64,000 nt of DNA from Pectobacterium aroidearum (GTDB lineage Bacteria; Pseudomonadota; Gammaproteobacteria; Enterobacterales; Enterobacteriaceae): positions 3,472,001 through 3,536,000 of the forward strand of contig NZ_CP065044.1 in NCBI RefSeq assembly GCF_015689195.1. The letters run 5' to 3'. Shown here piece after piece: positions 29,907 through 40,280 of this stretch. The notes below the pieces were generated by a model that was not told the origin of the DNA, did no database searches, and was given only the letters and a program-made list of their open reading frames with translations. How positions within the stretch are numbered: position 1 is the first letter of the stretch; the number at the start of each line of letters is the position of its first letter. The position numbers and the translations under genes are program-made.

Positions 29907-29987
29907 AAACTCATTTCTGCTTAATTCCCAGTATTGCGCGCACCGATCAACGCTCTCTATCTGGTTGAACCTCTACAGGAGCAAGTC

Positions 29988-31034
29988 ATGTTGAATGAAA
30001 GTCTTACTACGCTGGCGCCCGATGGTCAGCCGTTTCAATTAACGACCTTGCAGAATCAGGCAGGCATGCGCGTGTGCCTGATGGACTGGGGTGCAACCTG
30101 GCTTTCCTGTGAGCTCCCGCTACCGGAGGGTGAGGTGCGAGAGGTACTCTTGGGCTGTGCATCACCCGAGCAGTATCCGCAACAAGGCGCTTATCTTGGT
30201 GCGTCGATTGGTCGCTATGCCAATCGCGTAGCCAAAGCAACATTCAGTCGAGAGGCAGAAATTTTTCATCTGGTTCCGAACCAGAACGAACATCAACTGC
30301 ATGGCGGCCCGGAAGGCTTTCATGCCCGCCGCTGGCGAATCGTCAGTCAGAATGCAACGCAGGTCACTTACCAACTGCACTCACCGGATGGCGATCAGGG
30401 GTATCCAGGGCACCTCAACGCACAGGTGACCTACGCGCTGACAGAACATAACTCGTTGGAAATCTCGTATCAGGCGACCGTAGAGAAAGCCTGCCCCGTC
30501 TGCCTGACTAACCACGCCTATTTCAACCTTGATGGCGATCTGACTGACGTACGTAAACACCAATTGCAGCTGTTTGCCGACTATTATTTACCGGTCAATA
30601 GTTCGGGGATTCCCAACGCCGACCTGACACCGGTAAATGCTACCGGAATGGATTTCCGCCAGCCAAAAACGCTCGAAGAGGATTTCCTGCGCGACAGCAA
30701 TCAAATGGCCGTCGGCGGTTACGATCACGCCTACTTGCTGCATCGCACCTGCGGTTCCAGCGAAAGTCCGGCTGCCAATTTGTGGTCATCCGATGGCCGC
30801 GTGCTGATGAGCGTCTTCACCAGCGCCCCTGCGTTACAGCTCTACAGCGGCAACTTCCTGGCCGGAACACCTTCGCGAGACGGTGGTCAGTATGAAAACT
30901 ATGCTGGCGTCGCGCTGGAAAGCGAATTCCTGCCAGACAGCCCGAATCATCCAGACTGGCCGCAGCCCGACTGCTGGCTGAAACCGGGGAAAGTCTACCG
31001 CTCGGATACCACGTACCAATTTCTCGTACAGTAA
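29988..31034 (+). CDS. galM: Galactose mutarotase (aldose 1-epimerase)
   Basis: A 348-residue enzyme (E. coli 346) that interconverts the alpha and beta anomers of galactose. The family motifs are YLGASIGRYANRV near residue 70, LHGGPEGFH, the catalytic histidine in VCLTNHAYFNLDG, and the glutamate in GVALESEFLPDSPNHPD. Start chosen at 29988 where caggag precedes it by the usual distance. Cytoplasmic. Confidence 0.94.
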   Translation: MLNESLTTLAPDGQPFQLTTLQNQAGMRVCLMDWGATWLSCELPLPEGEVREVLLGCASPEQYPQQGAYLGASIGRYANRVAKATFSREAEIFHLVPNQNEHQLHGGPEGFHARRWRIVSQNATQVTYQLHSPDGDQGYPGHLNAQVTYALTEHNSLEISYQATVEKACPVCLTNHAYFNLDGDLTDVRKHQLQLFADYYLPVNSSGIPNADLTPVNATGMDFRQPKTLEEDFLRDSNQMAVGGYDHAYLLHRTCGSSESPAANLWSSDGRVLMSVFTSAPALQLYSGNFLAGTPSRDGGQYENYAGVALESEFLPDSPNHPDWPQPDCWLKPGKVYRSDTTYQFLVQ

Positions 31035-31068
31035 CCGAACAGCAAAACATCATTAACTCATTGATAAC

Positions 31069-31096
31069 ATTGGCAGATGGGTATCTGCCAATTTAC
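31069..31096 (+). terminator. Terminator of galM
   Basis: A 9-bp perfect stem (attggcaga / tctgccaat) with a 6-base loop followed by a short T run, 35 bases after the galM stop. Confidence 0.8.
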
Positions 31097-31129
31097 AAAA
31101 CGGCTTTACAAAACTATGCCATTCCCCGC

Positions 31130-31159
31130 TTGCCCCCTTCCCACTCAGACGCTTACACT
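31130..31159 (+). promoter_or_regulatory. Possible promoter of the copper operon
   Basis: TTGCCC (31130-31135) and TACACT (31154-31159) are separated by 18 bp, 26 bp before the first start codon. No clean CueR or CusR operator was recognised between them. Confidence 0.35.
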
Positions 31160-31185
31160 CTCGGAATACCCAAAAAGGAAATGCC

Positions 31186-31638
31186 ATGTCCGCATCATCA
31201 CGGTCTCCATTATTCATTCATCATCTGCGCCATAAAGGCAGATGGGGATGGCTATTGGCGCTGTGCTGGCTTTTCCTGAATGCACAACTGGCTATCGCAG
31301 GCCACCAATGCGATATAACCCTCAGCCAGACATCCCCCACTATTCAGCATCAGGCACATCTGCAACAGGTTGACGTTCAGCCATTATCGTCTCACGCTCA
31401 GCATACGGCTGGTGCGTCTTACGCCCTCGACCAGCAAACGCCGCTGTGCGAAAAACACTGCGTACCGGATAGCGTTAAGCAGGATAACGGCTCGCTAGCA
31501 TTATTAGCGCTGCCGGTCAGTGGTGAACTGGTTTTAGCGGATAACCCAGTCACCCTTAATCAGGCATGTGATGCCTGGCTCTCACCACCTGCGGCAGGCC
31601 CTCCGGCTGAGATCCGCTTCTGTCGATTCAGAGAATAA
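31186..31638 (+). CDS. Small exported Cys/His protein at the head of the copper operon
   Basis: A 150-residue protein I do not recognise by name. A hydrophobic segment (WGWLLALCWLFLNAQLAIAG, residues ~20-39) is a signal peptide or anchor. The rest is polar, with HQCDITL, a CEKHC motif and HQAH, HAQH clusters that could bind copper, and ends PPAEIRFCRFRE, the kind of ending I associate with DUF2946-like copper-operon proteins. A good AAGGAAA precedes the ATG. It begins 75 bp before cusF and most likely belongs to the same transcript. Confidence 0.6.
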   Translation: MSASSRSPLFIHHLRHKGRWGWLLALCWLFLNAQLAIAGHQCDITLSQTSPTIQHQAHLQQVDVQPLSSHAQHTAGASYALDQQTPLCEKHCVPDSVKQDNGSLALLALPVSGELVLADNPVTLNQACDAWLSPPAAGPPAEIRFCRFRE

Positions 31639-31712
31639 CCCAAGCGATTGATAACCCCTGCGCTGGTAGGCGCAACATTTTGTTTATCAATTATTTTATT
31701 GGGATTATTTTT

Positions 31713-32060
31713 ATGCGTATCACTTACCTGGCTCTGTTCAACAGCCTGATTCTTGCTGCTTCTTCCGTTACCTTACCCGCGTGGGCAAACGACCACCAGC
31801 ATCACGCGATGATGCATAGCACTGCTGCTACTACAACGGTTTATCAGAGCACCGGGATTGTTAAACAGTGGAACGTCGACAGCGTTACCCTCTCTCACGC
31901 GCCAGTTGCCGACCTAAAATGGCCTGCCATGACGATGGCATTCACGCTGCCATCCAGTGGAGACATCAGGCCGTTACCCATCAACACGCCCGTTACGTTC
32001 AGCTTTGTCCAGAGCGACAGCGGCTACACCCTGACTGCGATTACGCCAGAGCAGCCTTAA
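31713..32060 (+). CDS. cusF: CusF-type periplasmic copper/silver chaperone
   Basis: A 115-residue exported protein with a signal peptide ending LPAWA (residues ~1-24). The small OB-fold domain carries the Cu(I)/Ag(I) site of CusF: histidine in LSHAPV, tryptophan and two methionines in KWPAMTM. It hands metal to the CusCBA pump in the periplasm. The ATG at 31713 is used, with a weak GGGA in front; 12 bp separate it from cusC. Confidence 0.86.
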   Translation: MRITYLALFNSLILAASSVTLPAWANDHQHHAMMHSTAATTTVYQSTGIVKQWNVDSVTLSHAPVADLKWPAMTMAFTLPSSGDIRPLPINTPVTFSFVQSDSGYTLTAITPEQP

Positions 32061-32072
32061 CCGGAGCACATC

Positions 32073-33332
32073 ATGAATTTATCCAAACACGACGCCGTGC
32101 GTGCGTGTCTGGCGATGTTGCTGTGGCTGCCTGCCGCTGTCTTTGCGGCAGATCTGAGTCTTGAACAGGCATTACAGGCGGCGGAACGCTACTCCGCCGA
32201 TCTGTCCGCCAATCAACACCAGATTAACGCACTACAGAACATGGCCGACTCCGCCACGCAGCTCCCCGATCCAAAGTTGAAATTTGGTGTCGAAAATTTG
32301 CCATTAGGTGGCAACAACGGTAGCCGCCTCACGCGGGAAGGTATGACGATGCAGCGCATCGGCGTCATGCAAACCTACGTCAGCAGCCGTAAGCGCGATA
32401 GTAAGGCGCAGGCTATCCGGGTCGAAGCCGACGCGCTGCAAAGCAATAGCGAAAGTATCCGTGCTCGTCTGCAACGGGAAACGGCACAGGCATGGCTGGA
32501 TCTGGCACTCTCGCAAAAAGCGTTGGCCGAAGTCACTGTGCTGGTCAATGAAAGCCAGCGACAGGTCGCTTCACAAAAAGCAAGCGTGGCGGCGGGCAGC
32601 GAAGCCAGTAGCGTCCTGGATGCCCGTCTGACGCTGGCAGCCATGCAGGACAAACTGGCCGACGCCGAGCGGGATACGCGTATCGCACATGCACGTTTGG
32701 TGCAGCTTACCGGCATGACGGATATCAATGTGCATGGCGAACTGCCCCGCTTTGAACGTCTGCCAGCTTCACCAGCAGTACTCAGCAGTGCCATTCACCA
32801 GCACCCGGAAATGCAGCAGGCACAGCGTGAAGCCGAGCTGGCTCAGGCTCGCTCGGCACAGTCAGCCGTCGCTGCCATCCCCAATGTCGATGTTGAAGTC
32901 TATTACGCGAAACGCGGAGACAATTACGACGATATGGCGGGCATGATGGTGACGGTCGATCTACCGCTGTTCAAATCCAAACGTCAGGATAAGGACTACG
33001 CCGCGGACGTCTCTCGCAGCATGGAAGCGCGCGACAAAGTCTTGCTCACCGAACGAGAACATCAGGCGCAACTCGATACGCTAATAGCTCAATATCAAGC
33101 CGCACAGTCACGCTGGCAGCGTCAGAACGGCGAGATTCTTCCGTTGCAACAGCAGCGTATCAAACTGATTCAGGCTCAGTATCAATCCGGCAGCAGTAAT
33201 CTCTCTGCCGTGCTGGATGCCCGCCGGGCAATGCTCGAAAGCCGGATCGCGGTTCAGGATACCGCCCGAGAGATGGCTCAATATTGGGCCGCCATCCGCT
33301 ATCTGACCCCACAAGGAAGCCCTGCGCAATGA
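32073..33332 (+). CDS. cusC: Outer-membrane factor of a heavy-metal efflux pump (CusC type)
   Basis: A 419-residue TolC-family protein. A signal peptide ends PAAVFAA (residues ~1-25), and two outer-membrane efflux repeats follow, each with long coiled-coil helices. It lacks the lipobox cysteine of E. coli CusC and is shorter (457 there), so it is of the CzcC-like unlipidated type. It would form the exit channel for CusB and CusA. Its stop overlaps the start of cusB (ATGA). Confidence 0.85.
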   Translation: MNLSKHDAVRACLAMLLWLPAAVFAADLSLEQALQAAERYSADLSANQHQINALQNMADSATQLPDPKLKFGVENLPLGGNNGSRLTREGMTMQRIGVMQTYVSSRKRDSKAQAIRVEADALQSNSESIRARLQRETAQAWLDLALSQKALAEVTVLVNESQRQVASQKASVAAGSEASSVLDARLTLAAMQDKLADAERDTRIAHARLVQLTGMTDINVHGELPRFERLPASPAVLSSAIHQHPEMQQAQREAELAQARSAQSAVAAIPNVDVEVYYAKRGDNYDDMAGMMVTVDLPLFKSKRQDKDYAADVSRSMEARDKVLLTEREHQAQLDTLIAQYQAAQSRWQRQNGEILPLQQQRIKLIQAQYQSGSSNLSAVLDARRAMLESRIAVQDTAREMAQYWAAIRYLTPQGSPAQ

Positions 33333-34822
33333 ACAAAACCGTAATGAAAAAATCACTGATGTTTAGCCTGATAACGCTGGCTATCCTCAGCGCGGGTGGC
33401 GTGGGCTACCTGGTAGGCAAACAGTACGCGCCACTTGCTCCCTCTGTCGCAAAGCCGGAACGTACCGTCCTCTATTGGTACGACCCGATGGTGCCGGATA
33501 AACGTTTCGACAAGCCGGGAAAATCGCCCTTTATGGATATGGAACTGGTGCCCCGCTATGCCGATGAAGCACAGGATGACGGCGGTATCACCGTCAGCGC
33601 CCGTCAGCAGCAAAATCTTGGCGTTCGCACAGCGCGTGCGGAAATGCGCGAACTTGCCAACCACAGCACGGGTTACGGCACCGTCGCGATCAACGAGCGT
33701 GGATTGCACACGCTGGTCGCGCCCAGCGGCGGCATTGTCGAAAAACTCACAGTCAATGCACTGCAACAGCAGGTGAAGAAAGGCGAGACGCTCGCCACGT
33801 TGTGGAACCCGACCTGGGCAGCGGCGCAGCGTGAATATCTGGCGGTACGACAGTTGGGCGACGACGTTCTGGCCCAATCAGCCCGCCAGCGACTAGCACT
33901 GCTGTTCATGCCGGAAACGGTTATTCGTCAGGTCGAGCGTAGCGGCAAGCCGCAGGATCGAATCGCTATTACCGCGCCGGAAGACGGCTACGTGAATAAG
34001 CTTGAAGTACGGCAAGGCATGCAGTTAAGCCCTGCCCAGCCGTTATTTGAACTTGCCAGCCTGAATCCGGTTTGGGTCGATGTCGATTACCCCGAGGCTC
34101 AGGCGGCTCAGCTCACTATCGGCAACGATATTAGCGCCGCCAGCAGTGCCTGGCCGGGTAAAACCTTCCACGGCAAGATCAGCGAACTGTTGCCCGTGCT
34201 GGATAGCACCACGCGCACGCTAAAAGCGCGCGTCGTACTCGACAACCCGCAGCAGCAGCTTAAGCCCGGCATGTATCTCACAGTACAGCTTTCTCACGCT
34301 CAGGCACAGCCGCGTCTGGCGATCCCACAGGAAGCACTATTGGTCAGCGGCAGCCAAAATCGGGTCTTGCTGAGTGATGGCAATGGCCATTTCACTCCGC
34401 GTAACGTCACTGCGGGCGCGTCGCTAGGTGATTGGGTAGAAATCATCGATGGCTTGAAGGTTGGCGACAGCGTGGTCACCTCCGGTCAGTTCCTGATTGA
34501 TTCCGAAGCCAGCCTGCGCAACGCCCTGCCGCAATTTGCTACTGAGACATCGACAGCACCCGCAGCTCCCATCGGCTATCAAACTCAGGGTGTGATCAAA
34601 GCGATAAATGGCAATCAGGTCACCATCGAACATGAAGCCGTTCCGGCGCTCAACTGGTCGCCGATGACGATGGATTTCACGCTGCCATCGTCAGGGCTGC
34701 CTCAAGGAGTGGGAATCGGCAGCACCGTCAGTTTCCAGTTCAACATGGACGACAGTGGGATACACGTCCTGCATTTTTTACCCGCTGACGATCCACATGC
34801 CGGACACGGAGGCCATCCATGA
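33329..34822 (+). CDS. cusB: CusB-type membrane-fusion protein with fused C-terminal CusF-like domain
   Basis: A 497-residue periplasmic adaptor (E. coli CusB 407). An N-terminal anchor (residues ~9-30) is followed by a heavy-metal-binding segment [20 protein letters not shown] around residues 49-70 that is typical of CusB, then the lipoyl, alpha-hairpin and beta-barrel domains. Residues ~416-497 are an added CusF-like domain: [22 protein letters not shown] with the same His, Trp, Met, Met set as the separate CusF, then a histidine-rich tail HAGHGGHP. The fused domain would place a metal chaperone at the pump entrance. Overlaps cusC and cusA by 4 bp. Confidence 0.88.
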   Translation: MNKTVMKKSLMFSLITLAILSAGGVGYLVGKQYAPLAPSVAKPERTVLYWYDPMVPDKRFDKPGKSPFMDMELVPRYADEAQDDGGITVSARQQQNLGVRTARAEMRELANHSTGYGTVAINERGLHTLVAPSGGIVEKLTVNALQQQVKKGETLATLWNPTWAAAQREYLAVRQLGDDVLAQSARQRLALLFMPETVIRQVERSGKPQDRIAITAPEDGYVNKLEVRQGMQLSPAQPLFELASLNPVWVDVDYPEAQAAQLTIGNDISAASSAWPGKTFHGKISELLPVLDSTTRTLKARVVLDNPQQQLKPGMYLTVQLSHAQAQPRLAIPQEALLVSGSQNRVLLSDGNGHFTPRNVTAGASLGDWVEIIDGLKVGDSVVTSGQFLIDSEASLRNALPQFATETSTAPAAPIGYQTQGVIKAINGNQVTIEHEAVPALNWSPMTMDFTLPSSGLPQGVGIGSTVSFQFNMDDSGIHVLHFLPADDPHAGHGGHP

Positions 34823-37800
34823 TTGCCTACGTGATTCGCTGGTCGCTCAACAATCGCCTGCTGGTTTTGCTGGCGGCGTTGTTCATGGCGGCGTGGGGAC
34901 TGCTCTCTCTGCAAAAAACACCGCTGGATGCCCTGCCCGATCTGTCTGACGTACAGGTCATCATTCGCGTCAGCTATCCGGGTAAGGCACCGCAGGTGGT
35001 GGAAAATCAGGTGACCTATCCGTTGACCACCACCATGCTTTCCGTACCGGGCGCCAAGACAGTACGGGGCTTTTCCATGTTTGGCGATGCTTACGTCTAT
35101 GTGCTGTTTGAAGACGGAACCGATCCCTACTGGGCACGTTCCCGCGTGCTGGAGTACCTCAGTCAGGTGCAATCCAGCCTGCCTGCTGAGGCCAAAACCG
35201 CGCTTGGCCCGGACGCCACCGGTGTTGGCTGGATCTACGAGTACGCGCTGGTGGATCGTAGCGGCAAATATAGTCTGGCCGACCTGCGCGGCTTTCAGGA
35301 CTGGCTGCTGAAATATGAACTGAAAACGGTGCCTGATGTGGCAGAAGTCGCCAGCGTGGGCGGCATGGTCAAGCAATATCAGATCGTCGTCGATCCAGAA
35401 CGTATGCGGACGCAGGGCATCACCCACCAGCAGATCGTCAGTGCCGTTCAGGCGGCTAATCAGGAAAATGGCGGTTCGGTGCTGGAACTGGGCGAAGCGG
35501 AGTACATGGTACGTACCACCGGCTACCTGAAGACCGCGCAAGACTTTAACCACGTGGTAATCACCACCCGTAACGGCATCCCCGTGCTGTTGCAGGATGT
35601 CGCTACGCTCAGAGAAGGGCCAGAGATGCGGCGCGGCATTGCCGAATTGAATGGTGAAGGCGAAGTGGCAGGCGGCATTATCGTTCTGCGCTATGGCAAA
35701 AATGCGCTGAATACGCTGCATGCCGTCAAGGCTCGGTTACAGGAGATACAAAAAAGCCTGCCAGTCGGCGTTGAGATCGTCCCAACTTACGATCGCTCTC
35801 AGCTCATTGAGCATGCTATCGACACACTCAGCTTCAAACTGCTGGAAGAGTTTGTCGTTGTCGCCGTCATCTGCGCCCTGTTTCTGTTCCACTTCCGCTC
35901 GGCGCTGGTGGCAATCATCAGTCTACCGTTGGGGATTTTGGGCGCGTTTATCATCATGCGCTATCAGGGCGTGAACGCGAATATTATGTCGCTGGGCGGT
36001 ATCGCGATTGCCATCGGCGCCATGGTGGATGCCGCGATTGTGATGATAGAAAACATGCATAAAGTCATTGAGCAGTGGCGGCATGAAAACCCCGGCAAAC
36101 AGCCACAGAATAACGAATGGTGGCAGTTAGCGGAGCGGGCTGCGGTTGAAGTGGGGCCTGCGTTGTTTTGCAGCCTGCTGATCATTACGCTGTCGTTTGT
36201 GCCCGTGTTCTCACTGGAAGCGCAGGAAGGCCGCATGTTTTCACCGCTGGCCTTTACCAAAACCTATGCCATGGCCGTCGCCGCCGGATTAGGCATTACG
36301 CTGGTTCCGGTATTAATGGGGTATTTCGTGCGCGGTAAGATACCGGACGAACAGGCAAACCCGATCAACCGTTGGCTGATTGCGCTCTATCATCCGGTGC
36401 TGCAAAAAGTGCTGAGCTACCCGAAGATCACGTTGCTGGTTTCCGGCCTGCTGTTGCTACTGACGCTCTTTCCACTCAGTCGCCTGGGAAGCGAATTTAT
36501 GCCACCGCTGGATGAAGGCGATCTGCTGTATATGCCTTCTACCCTGCCCGGCATCTCCGCGCGTGAGGCGGGTCGCCTGCTGCAACAAACGGATCGGCTG
36601 ATTAAAACCGTGCCCGAAGTTGAATCGGTTTTTGGTAAGGCTGGTCGTGCCGAAACGGCAACCGACCCCGCCCCGCTCACCATGCTGGAAAGTACGATTC
36701 GGCTGAAACCACGCGACCAATGGCGTGAGGGCATGACTATGGACAAGCTGGTGGCCGAGTTGGATCGCACCGTCAGCCTGCCGGGTATCGCCAACGTGTG
36801 GGTGCCGCCGATTCGCAACCGGCTGGACATGCTGGCTACTGGTATCAAAAGCCCAGTAGGCATCAAGGTCAACGGCAATAATCTGGCAGACATCGAGCGC
36901 ACCGCCGAGCAAATCGAGCAGGTGGTCAAACAGGTTCCGGGCGTGACCTCTGCGCTGGCGGAACGGTTAGCGGGCGGACGCTATATCGATATTGATATCG
37001 ACCGGCAACGCGCCGCACGCTACGGCGTATCCGTCGAAGAGCTTCAGTCGGTGGTCGCTACGCTCATCGGCGGGCAGAACATCGGCGAAACCATTGAAGG
37101 CCGCCAGCGTTACCCCATCAATATTCGTTACCCGCGTGAATTACGTGATTCGCTACAAAAATTGCGCGACCTGCCCATCGTGACGGCAAACGGCAACAGA
37201 GTGACGCTGGCAGAACTGGCTGATATTCGCGTCAGCGAAGGGCCACCAATGCTGAAAAGCGAGAACAGTCGTCTGTCGGACTGGATTTATGTCGATCTGC
37301 GCGGCCGTGACCTGAAATCCGCCGTTGAAGACATGCAACAGGCCGTCTCCCAACAGATTACGCTGCCGGAAGGGGTTTCGCTGAGCTGGTCCGGTCAATT
37401 TGAGTATCTGGAACGCGCCACGGAAAAAATGAAAGTCGTCGTGCCTTTTACGTTGCTGATCATTTTTGTGCTGTTGTACGTTACCTTCAACCGCATCAAA
37501 GATGCCTTGCTGATTATGGCAACGCTGCCGTTCGCGCTGATTGGCGGCGTCTGGCTGCTCTATATCCTTGGCTATAATCTTTCTGTAGCCGGTGCCGTGG
37601 GCTTTATTGCACTGGCGGGTGTCTCGGCGGAGTTTGGCGTCATTATGCTGCTGTACCTCAATCATGCGGTGGAGAAACACCGTGTGGCCGGTCAGGCGCT
37701 GTCGCGCCAGCAGTTAATGGATGCCATCCACGAAGGGGCGGTTCTGCGCGTACGGCCAAAAATGATGACCGTAGCGACGATTATGGCTGGGTTACTCCCC

Positions 37801-37956
37801 ATTATGTGGGGTGGAGGCAGCGGGTCTGAAATCATGCAGCGGATCGCTGCACCGATGATCGGCGGGATGGTGAGCGCGCCCCTGCTGTCTATGCTGGTGA
37901 TCCCTGCGGTTTATCTGCTATTGCACAAGGGGGAATCCGGTTTGCTGAAACGGTAA
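34819..37956 (+). CDS. cusA: Copper/silver efflux RND pump CusA
   Basis: A 1045-residue heavy-metal RND transporter (E. coli CusA 1047) with twelve membrane helices and two large periplasmic loops. The proton-relay motif is [13 protein letters not shown] in helix 4. The C-terminal half contains [13 protein letters not shown] and [16 protein letters not shown]. It draws Cu(I) or Ag(I) from the periplasm and uses the proton gradient to push it through CusC. The copper/silver assignment rests on the partner CusF motifs. No regulator pair such as cusRS lies within the operon. Confidence 0.93.
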   Translation: MIAYVIRWSLNNRLLVLLAALFMAAWGLLSLQKTPLDALPDLSDVQVIIRVSYPGKAPQVVENQVTYPLTTTMLSVPGAKTVRGFSMFGDAYVYVLFEDGTDPYWARSRVLEYLSQVQSSLPAEAKTALGPDATGVGWIYEYALVDRSGKYSLADLRGFQDWLLKYELKTVPDVAEVASVGGMVKQYQIVVDPERMRTQGITHQQIVSAVQAANQENGGSVLELGEAEYMVRTTGYLKTAQDFNHVVITTRNGIPVLLQDVATLREGPEMRRGIAELNGEGEVAGGIIVLRYGKNALNTLHAVKARLQEIQKSLPVGVEIVPTYDRSQLIEHAIDTLSFKLLEEFVVVAVICALFLFHFRSALVAIISLPLGILGAFIIMRYQGVNANIMSLGGIAIAIGAMVDAAIVMIENMHKVIEQWRHENPGKQPQNNEWWQLAERAAVEVGPALFCSLLIITLSFVPVFSLEAQEGRMFSPLAFTKTYAMAVAAGLGITLVPVLMGYFVRGKIPDEQANPINRWLIALYHPVLQKVLSYPKITLLVSGLLLLLTLFPLSRLGSEFMPPLDEGDLLYMPSTLPGISAREAGRLLQQTDRLIKTVPEVESVFGKAGRAETATDPAPLTMLESTIRLKPRDQWREGMTMDKLVAELDRTVSLPGIANVWVPPIRNRLDMLATGIKSPVGIKVNGNNLADIERTAEQIEQVVKQVPGVTSALAERLAGGRYIDIDIDRQRAARYGVSVEELQSVVATLIGGQNIGETIEGRQRYPINIRYPRELRDSLQKLRDLPIVTANGNRVTLAELADIRVSEGPPMLKSENSRLSDWIYVDLRGRDLKSAVEDMQQAVSQQITLPEGVSLSWSGQFEYLERATEKMKVVVPFTLLIIFVLLYVTFNRIKDALLIMATLPFALIGGVWLLYILGYNLSVAGAVGFIALAGVSAEFGVIMLLYLNHAVEKHRVAGQALSRQQLMDAIHEGAVLRVRPKMMTVATIMAGLLPIMWGGGSGSEIMQRIAAPMIGGMVSAPLLSMLVIPAVYLLLHKGESGLLKR

Positions 37957-37962
37957 AGCCAG

Positions 37963-38002
37963 AGCGTGATTTTACGCAAATAACCTGCGGATAAATCACG
38001 CT
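37963..38002 (+). terminator. Hairpin after cusA
   Basis: A 10-bp stem (agcgtgattt / aaatcacgct) with an inner cgca / tgcg pair, six bases past the cusA stop. No T run follows, so it may end or protect the cus transcript. Confidence 0.5.
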
Positions 38003-38018
38003 TGCCATCGACTATCGA

Positions 38019-38048
38019 TTGCCGATAACCGTTCTCCGCCCCTATAAT
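38019..38048 (+). promoter_or_regulatory. Probable gpmA promoter
   Basis: TTGCCG (-35-like) and a perfect TATAAT (-10, 38043-38048) with an 18-bp spacer, 46 bp before the gpmA start. Confidence 0.6.
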
Positions 38049-38093
38049 GAAATCAGTTATCACAGAAATCTTAGGATAGGAAGGAGTTTAGCT

Positions 38094-38846
38094 ATGGCTG
38101 TAACTAAGCTGGTACTGGTAAGACACGGTGAGAGCCAGTGGAACAACGAAAACCGCTTCACGGGCTGGTACGATGTCGATCTGTCCGACAAAGGCCGTTC
38201 AGAAGCCAAAGCCGCAGGTCAGCTGCTGAAAGACGAAGGTTTTGCCTTTGATTTCGCGTATACCTCCGTGCTGAAACGTGCCATTCACACACTGTGGAAC
38301 GTACTGGACGAGCTGGATCAAGCCTGGTTGCCAGTTGAAAAATCCTGGAAACTGAACGAGCGCCACTACGGTGCGCTGCAGGGTCTGAACAAAGCCGAAA
38401 CCGCTGAGAAATACGGTGACGAGCAGGTTAAACAATGGCGTCGTGGTTTCGCAATTACGCCTCCAGAGTTGACGCGTGATGACGAACGTTTCCCTGGCCA
38501 CGATCCGCGTTACGCTTCTCTGAGCGACAAAGAGCTGCCGCTGACTGAAAGCCTGGCGCTGACCATCGAACGTGTTGTGCCTTACTGGAATGAAACCATC
38601 CTGCCACGCATCAAGAGCGGCGAGCGCGTTATCATCGCGGCTCACGGTAACTCACTGCGTGCACTGGTGAAATACCTGGACAACATGGGCGAAGACGAAA
38701 TTCTGGAACTGAATATCCCAACTGGCGTGCCGTTGGTTTATGAGTTCGACGAGAACTTCAAGCCAATCAAACGTTACTACCTGGGCAACGCAGACGAAAT
38801 CGCTGCAAAAGCTGCTGCAGTAGCAAATCAGGGTAAAGCGAAGTAA
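38094..38846 (+). CDS. gpmA: 2,3-bisphosphoglycerate-dependent phosphoglycerate mutase
   Basis: A 250-residue glycolytic enzyme that interconverts 3- and 2-phosphoglycerate. The phosphohistidine motif VRHGESQWN lies near residue 10; the second histidine is in [13 protein letters not shown]; the acid is in [10 protein letters not shown]. The ATG at 38094 has a strong AAGGAG and gives the E. coli length; the frame extends upstream without family match. Confidence 0.97.
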   Translation: MAVTKLVLVRHGESQWNNENRFTGWYDVDLSDKGRSEAKAAGQLLKDEGFAFDFAYTSVLKRAIHTLWNVLDELDQAWLPVEKSWKLNERHYGALQGLNKAETAEKYGDEQVKQWRRGFAITPPELTRDDERFPGHDPRYASLSDKELPLTESLALTIERVVPYWNETILPRIKSGERVIIAAHGNSLRALVKYLDNMGEDEILELNIPTGVPLVYEFDENFKPIKRYYLGNADEIAAKAAAVANQGKAK

Positions 38847-38862
38847 TTTACCGCTGAATGAG

Positions 38863-38890
38863 AAAAACCCGGCCTGTGCCGGGTTTTTTA
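38863..38890. terminator. Terminator between gpmA and aroG
   Basis: A 10-bp stem (aaaacccggc / gccgggtttt) with a 4-base loop and a T run, 17 bases past gpmA. The flanking A run makes it work for aroG on the minus strand as well. Confidence 0.93.
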
Positions 38891-38930
38891 TTTATGTTCT
38901 ATGACGCGCCAGCTAGCACGCCATTCTATA

Positions 38931-39986
38931 TTACTTGCTGCGGCGTTCGCGTACCGCAGACGCTAACTGGCGCAGCAGGGATTCCGTGTCTTCCCAGCCA
39001 ATACACGCATCAGTCACACTGCGGCCATAAACCAGCGGTTCACCGCTTTCCAGACTTTGGTTGCCTTCAACCAGATGGCTTTCTACCATCACGCCCATAA
39101 TCGCTTTGTCGCCCTGAGCGATCTGCCCACTGACGTCAGTACAGACATCCATCTGCTTTTTGAACTGCTTGCTGCTGTTCGCATGGCTGAAATCGATCAT
39201 GACCTGCGGTGTCAGACCTGCTTTTTCCAAGCCAACCTTCACGTCTTTAACGTGTTCAGCGCTGTAGTTCGGCGTTTTACCGCCGCGCAGAATGATATGG
39301 CAATCGTTGTTACCGCTGGTGTTCACGATAGCCGAATGGCCCCATTTGGTCACAGACAGGAAGCAGTGCGGTGCGCTGGCGGCGTTAATCGCATCAATCG
39401 CGACCTTGATGGTGCCGTCGGTACCGTTTTTAAATCCGACAGGGCATGACAGGCCAGACGCTAATTCACGGTGTACCTGAGATTCTGTCGTACGTGCGCC
39501 GATAGCGCCCCAGCTCATCAAATCCGCCAGGTATTGCGGGGTGATCATGTCCAGAAATTCACCCGCAGCTGGCAAACCGGTATCGTTAATTTCCAGCAAC
39601 AGCTGGCGCGCAATACGCAGGCCATCGTTGATCTGGAAGCTATTGTCCATGTGCGGATCGTTGATGAGCCCTTTCCAGCCAATCGTGGTGCGTGGTTTTT
39701 CAAAATAAACCCGCATAACCACTTCCAGATCGTCGCTCAGTTCATCACGCAGCGTCAGCAAGCGCGCGGCGTACTCTTTTGCCGCTTTCGTGTCGTGGAT
39801 CGAGCAAGGACCGATCACCACCAGCAGGCGATCGTCATTGCCGTTGAGAATTTTATGGATGGCAGTACGCGCGAACGATACCGTTTCCGCTGCCTTCTCC
39901 GTGGCTGGAAACTTTTCTAGCAAAGCAACCGGCGGCAAAAGTTCATTAATCTCTTTAATTCTTAAATCATCATTTTGGTAATTCAT
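38931..39986 (-). CDS. aroG: DAHP synthase, phenylalanine-sensitive type
   Basis: A 351-residue enzyme that joins phosphoenolpyruvate and erythrose-4-phosphate in the first step of aromatic amino-acid synthesis. Motifs are VVIGPCSIHD, the metal and substrate segments RVYFEKPRTTIGWKG, FKNGTDG and IDFSHANSSK. The whole sequence fits AroG better than AroF or AroH. The start at 39986 (MNYQNDDLR) agrees with E. coli. A hairpin (catcccg / cgggatg, 40038-40073) lies in its likely leader, and TTGACA on the minus strand at 40100-40105 may be its -35. No TyrR box was seen. Confidence 0.94.
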   Translation of the reverse strand: MNYQNDDLRIKEINELLPPVALLEKFPATEKAAETVSFARTAIHKILNGNDDRLLVVIGPCSIHDTKAAKEYAARLLTLRDELSDDLEVVMRVYFEKPRTTIGWKGLINDPHMDNSFQINDGLRIARQLLLEINDTGLPAAGEFLDMITPQYLADLMSWGAIGARTTESQVHRELASGLSCPVGFKNGTDGTIKVAIDAINAASAPHCFLSVTKWGHSAIVNTSGNNDCHIILRGGKTPNYSAEHVKDVKVGLEKAGLTPQVMIDFSHANSSKQFKKQMDVCTDVSGQIAQGDKAIMGVMVESHLVEGNQSLESGEPLVYGRSVTDACIGWEDTESLLRQLASAVRERRSK

Positions 39987-40280
39987 AAATAAATCCATCG
40001 GTTCCGAAACGGTATGTTAACCCCATCCAATACGCGCCATCCCGCCTGTACGGGTAGCCTGAGAAACGGGATGTTTCATATTGAAGATTGATTATTATAT
40101 GTCAAGCTGGTGTTATCAGGGCGCTGAAATCAACGGGATTTACGCGATCAAATGCTCTCAGATGGCGCATCCGTCCTATTTTCACCAGAAATAGCACAAC
40201 CAGCAGGTCAGTGAACCGCAGAATAGGTTTTCTCTGCGGATTTCAGTAAAGTGGAATAAAACCGCTACTCAGGGTGATCT

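Noticed and set aside
31130-31160. A CueR or CusR operator before the copper operon
   Set aside because: The spacer is 18 bp and shows no convincing dyad, and the CusR pattern is absent; only a possible basal promoter is reported.
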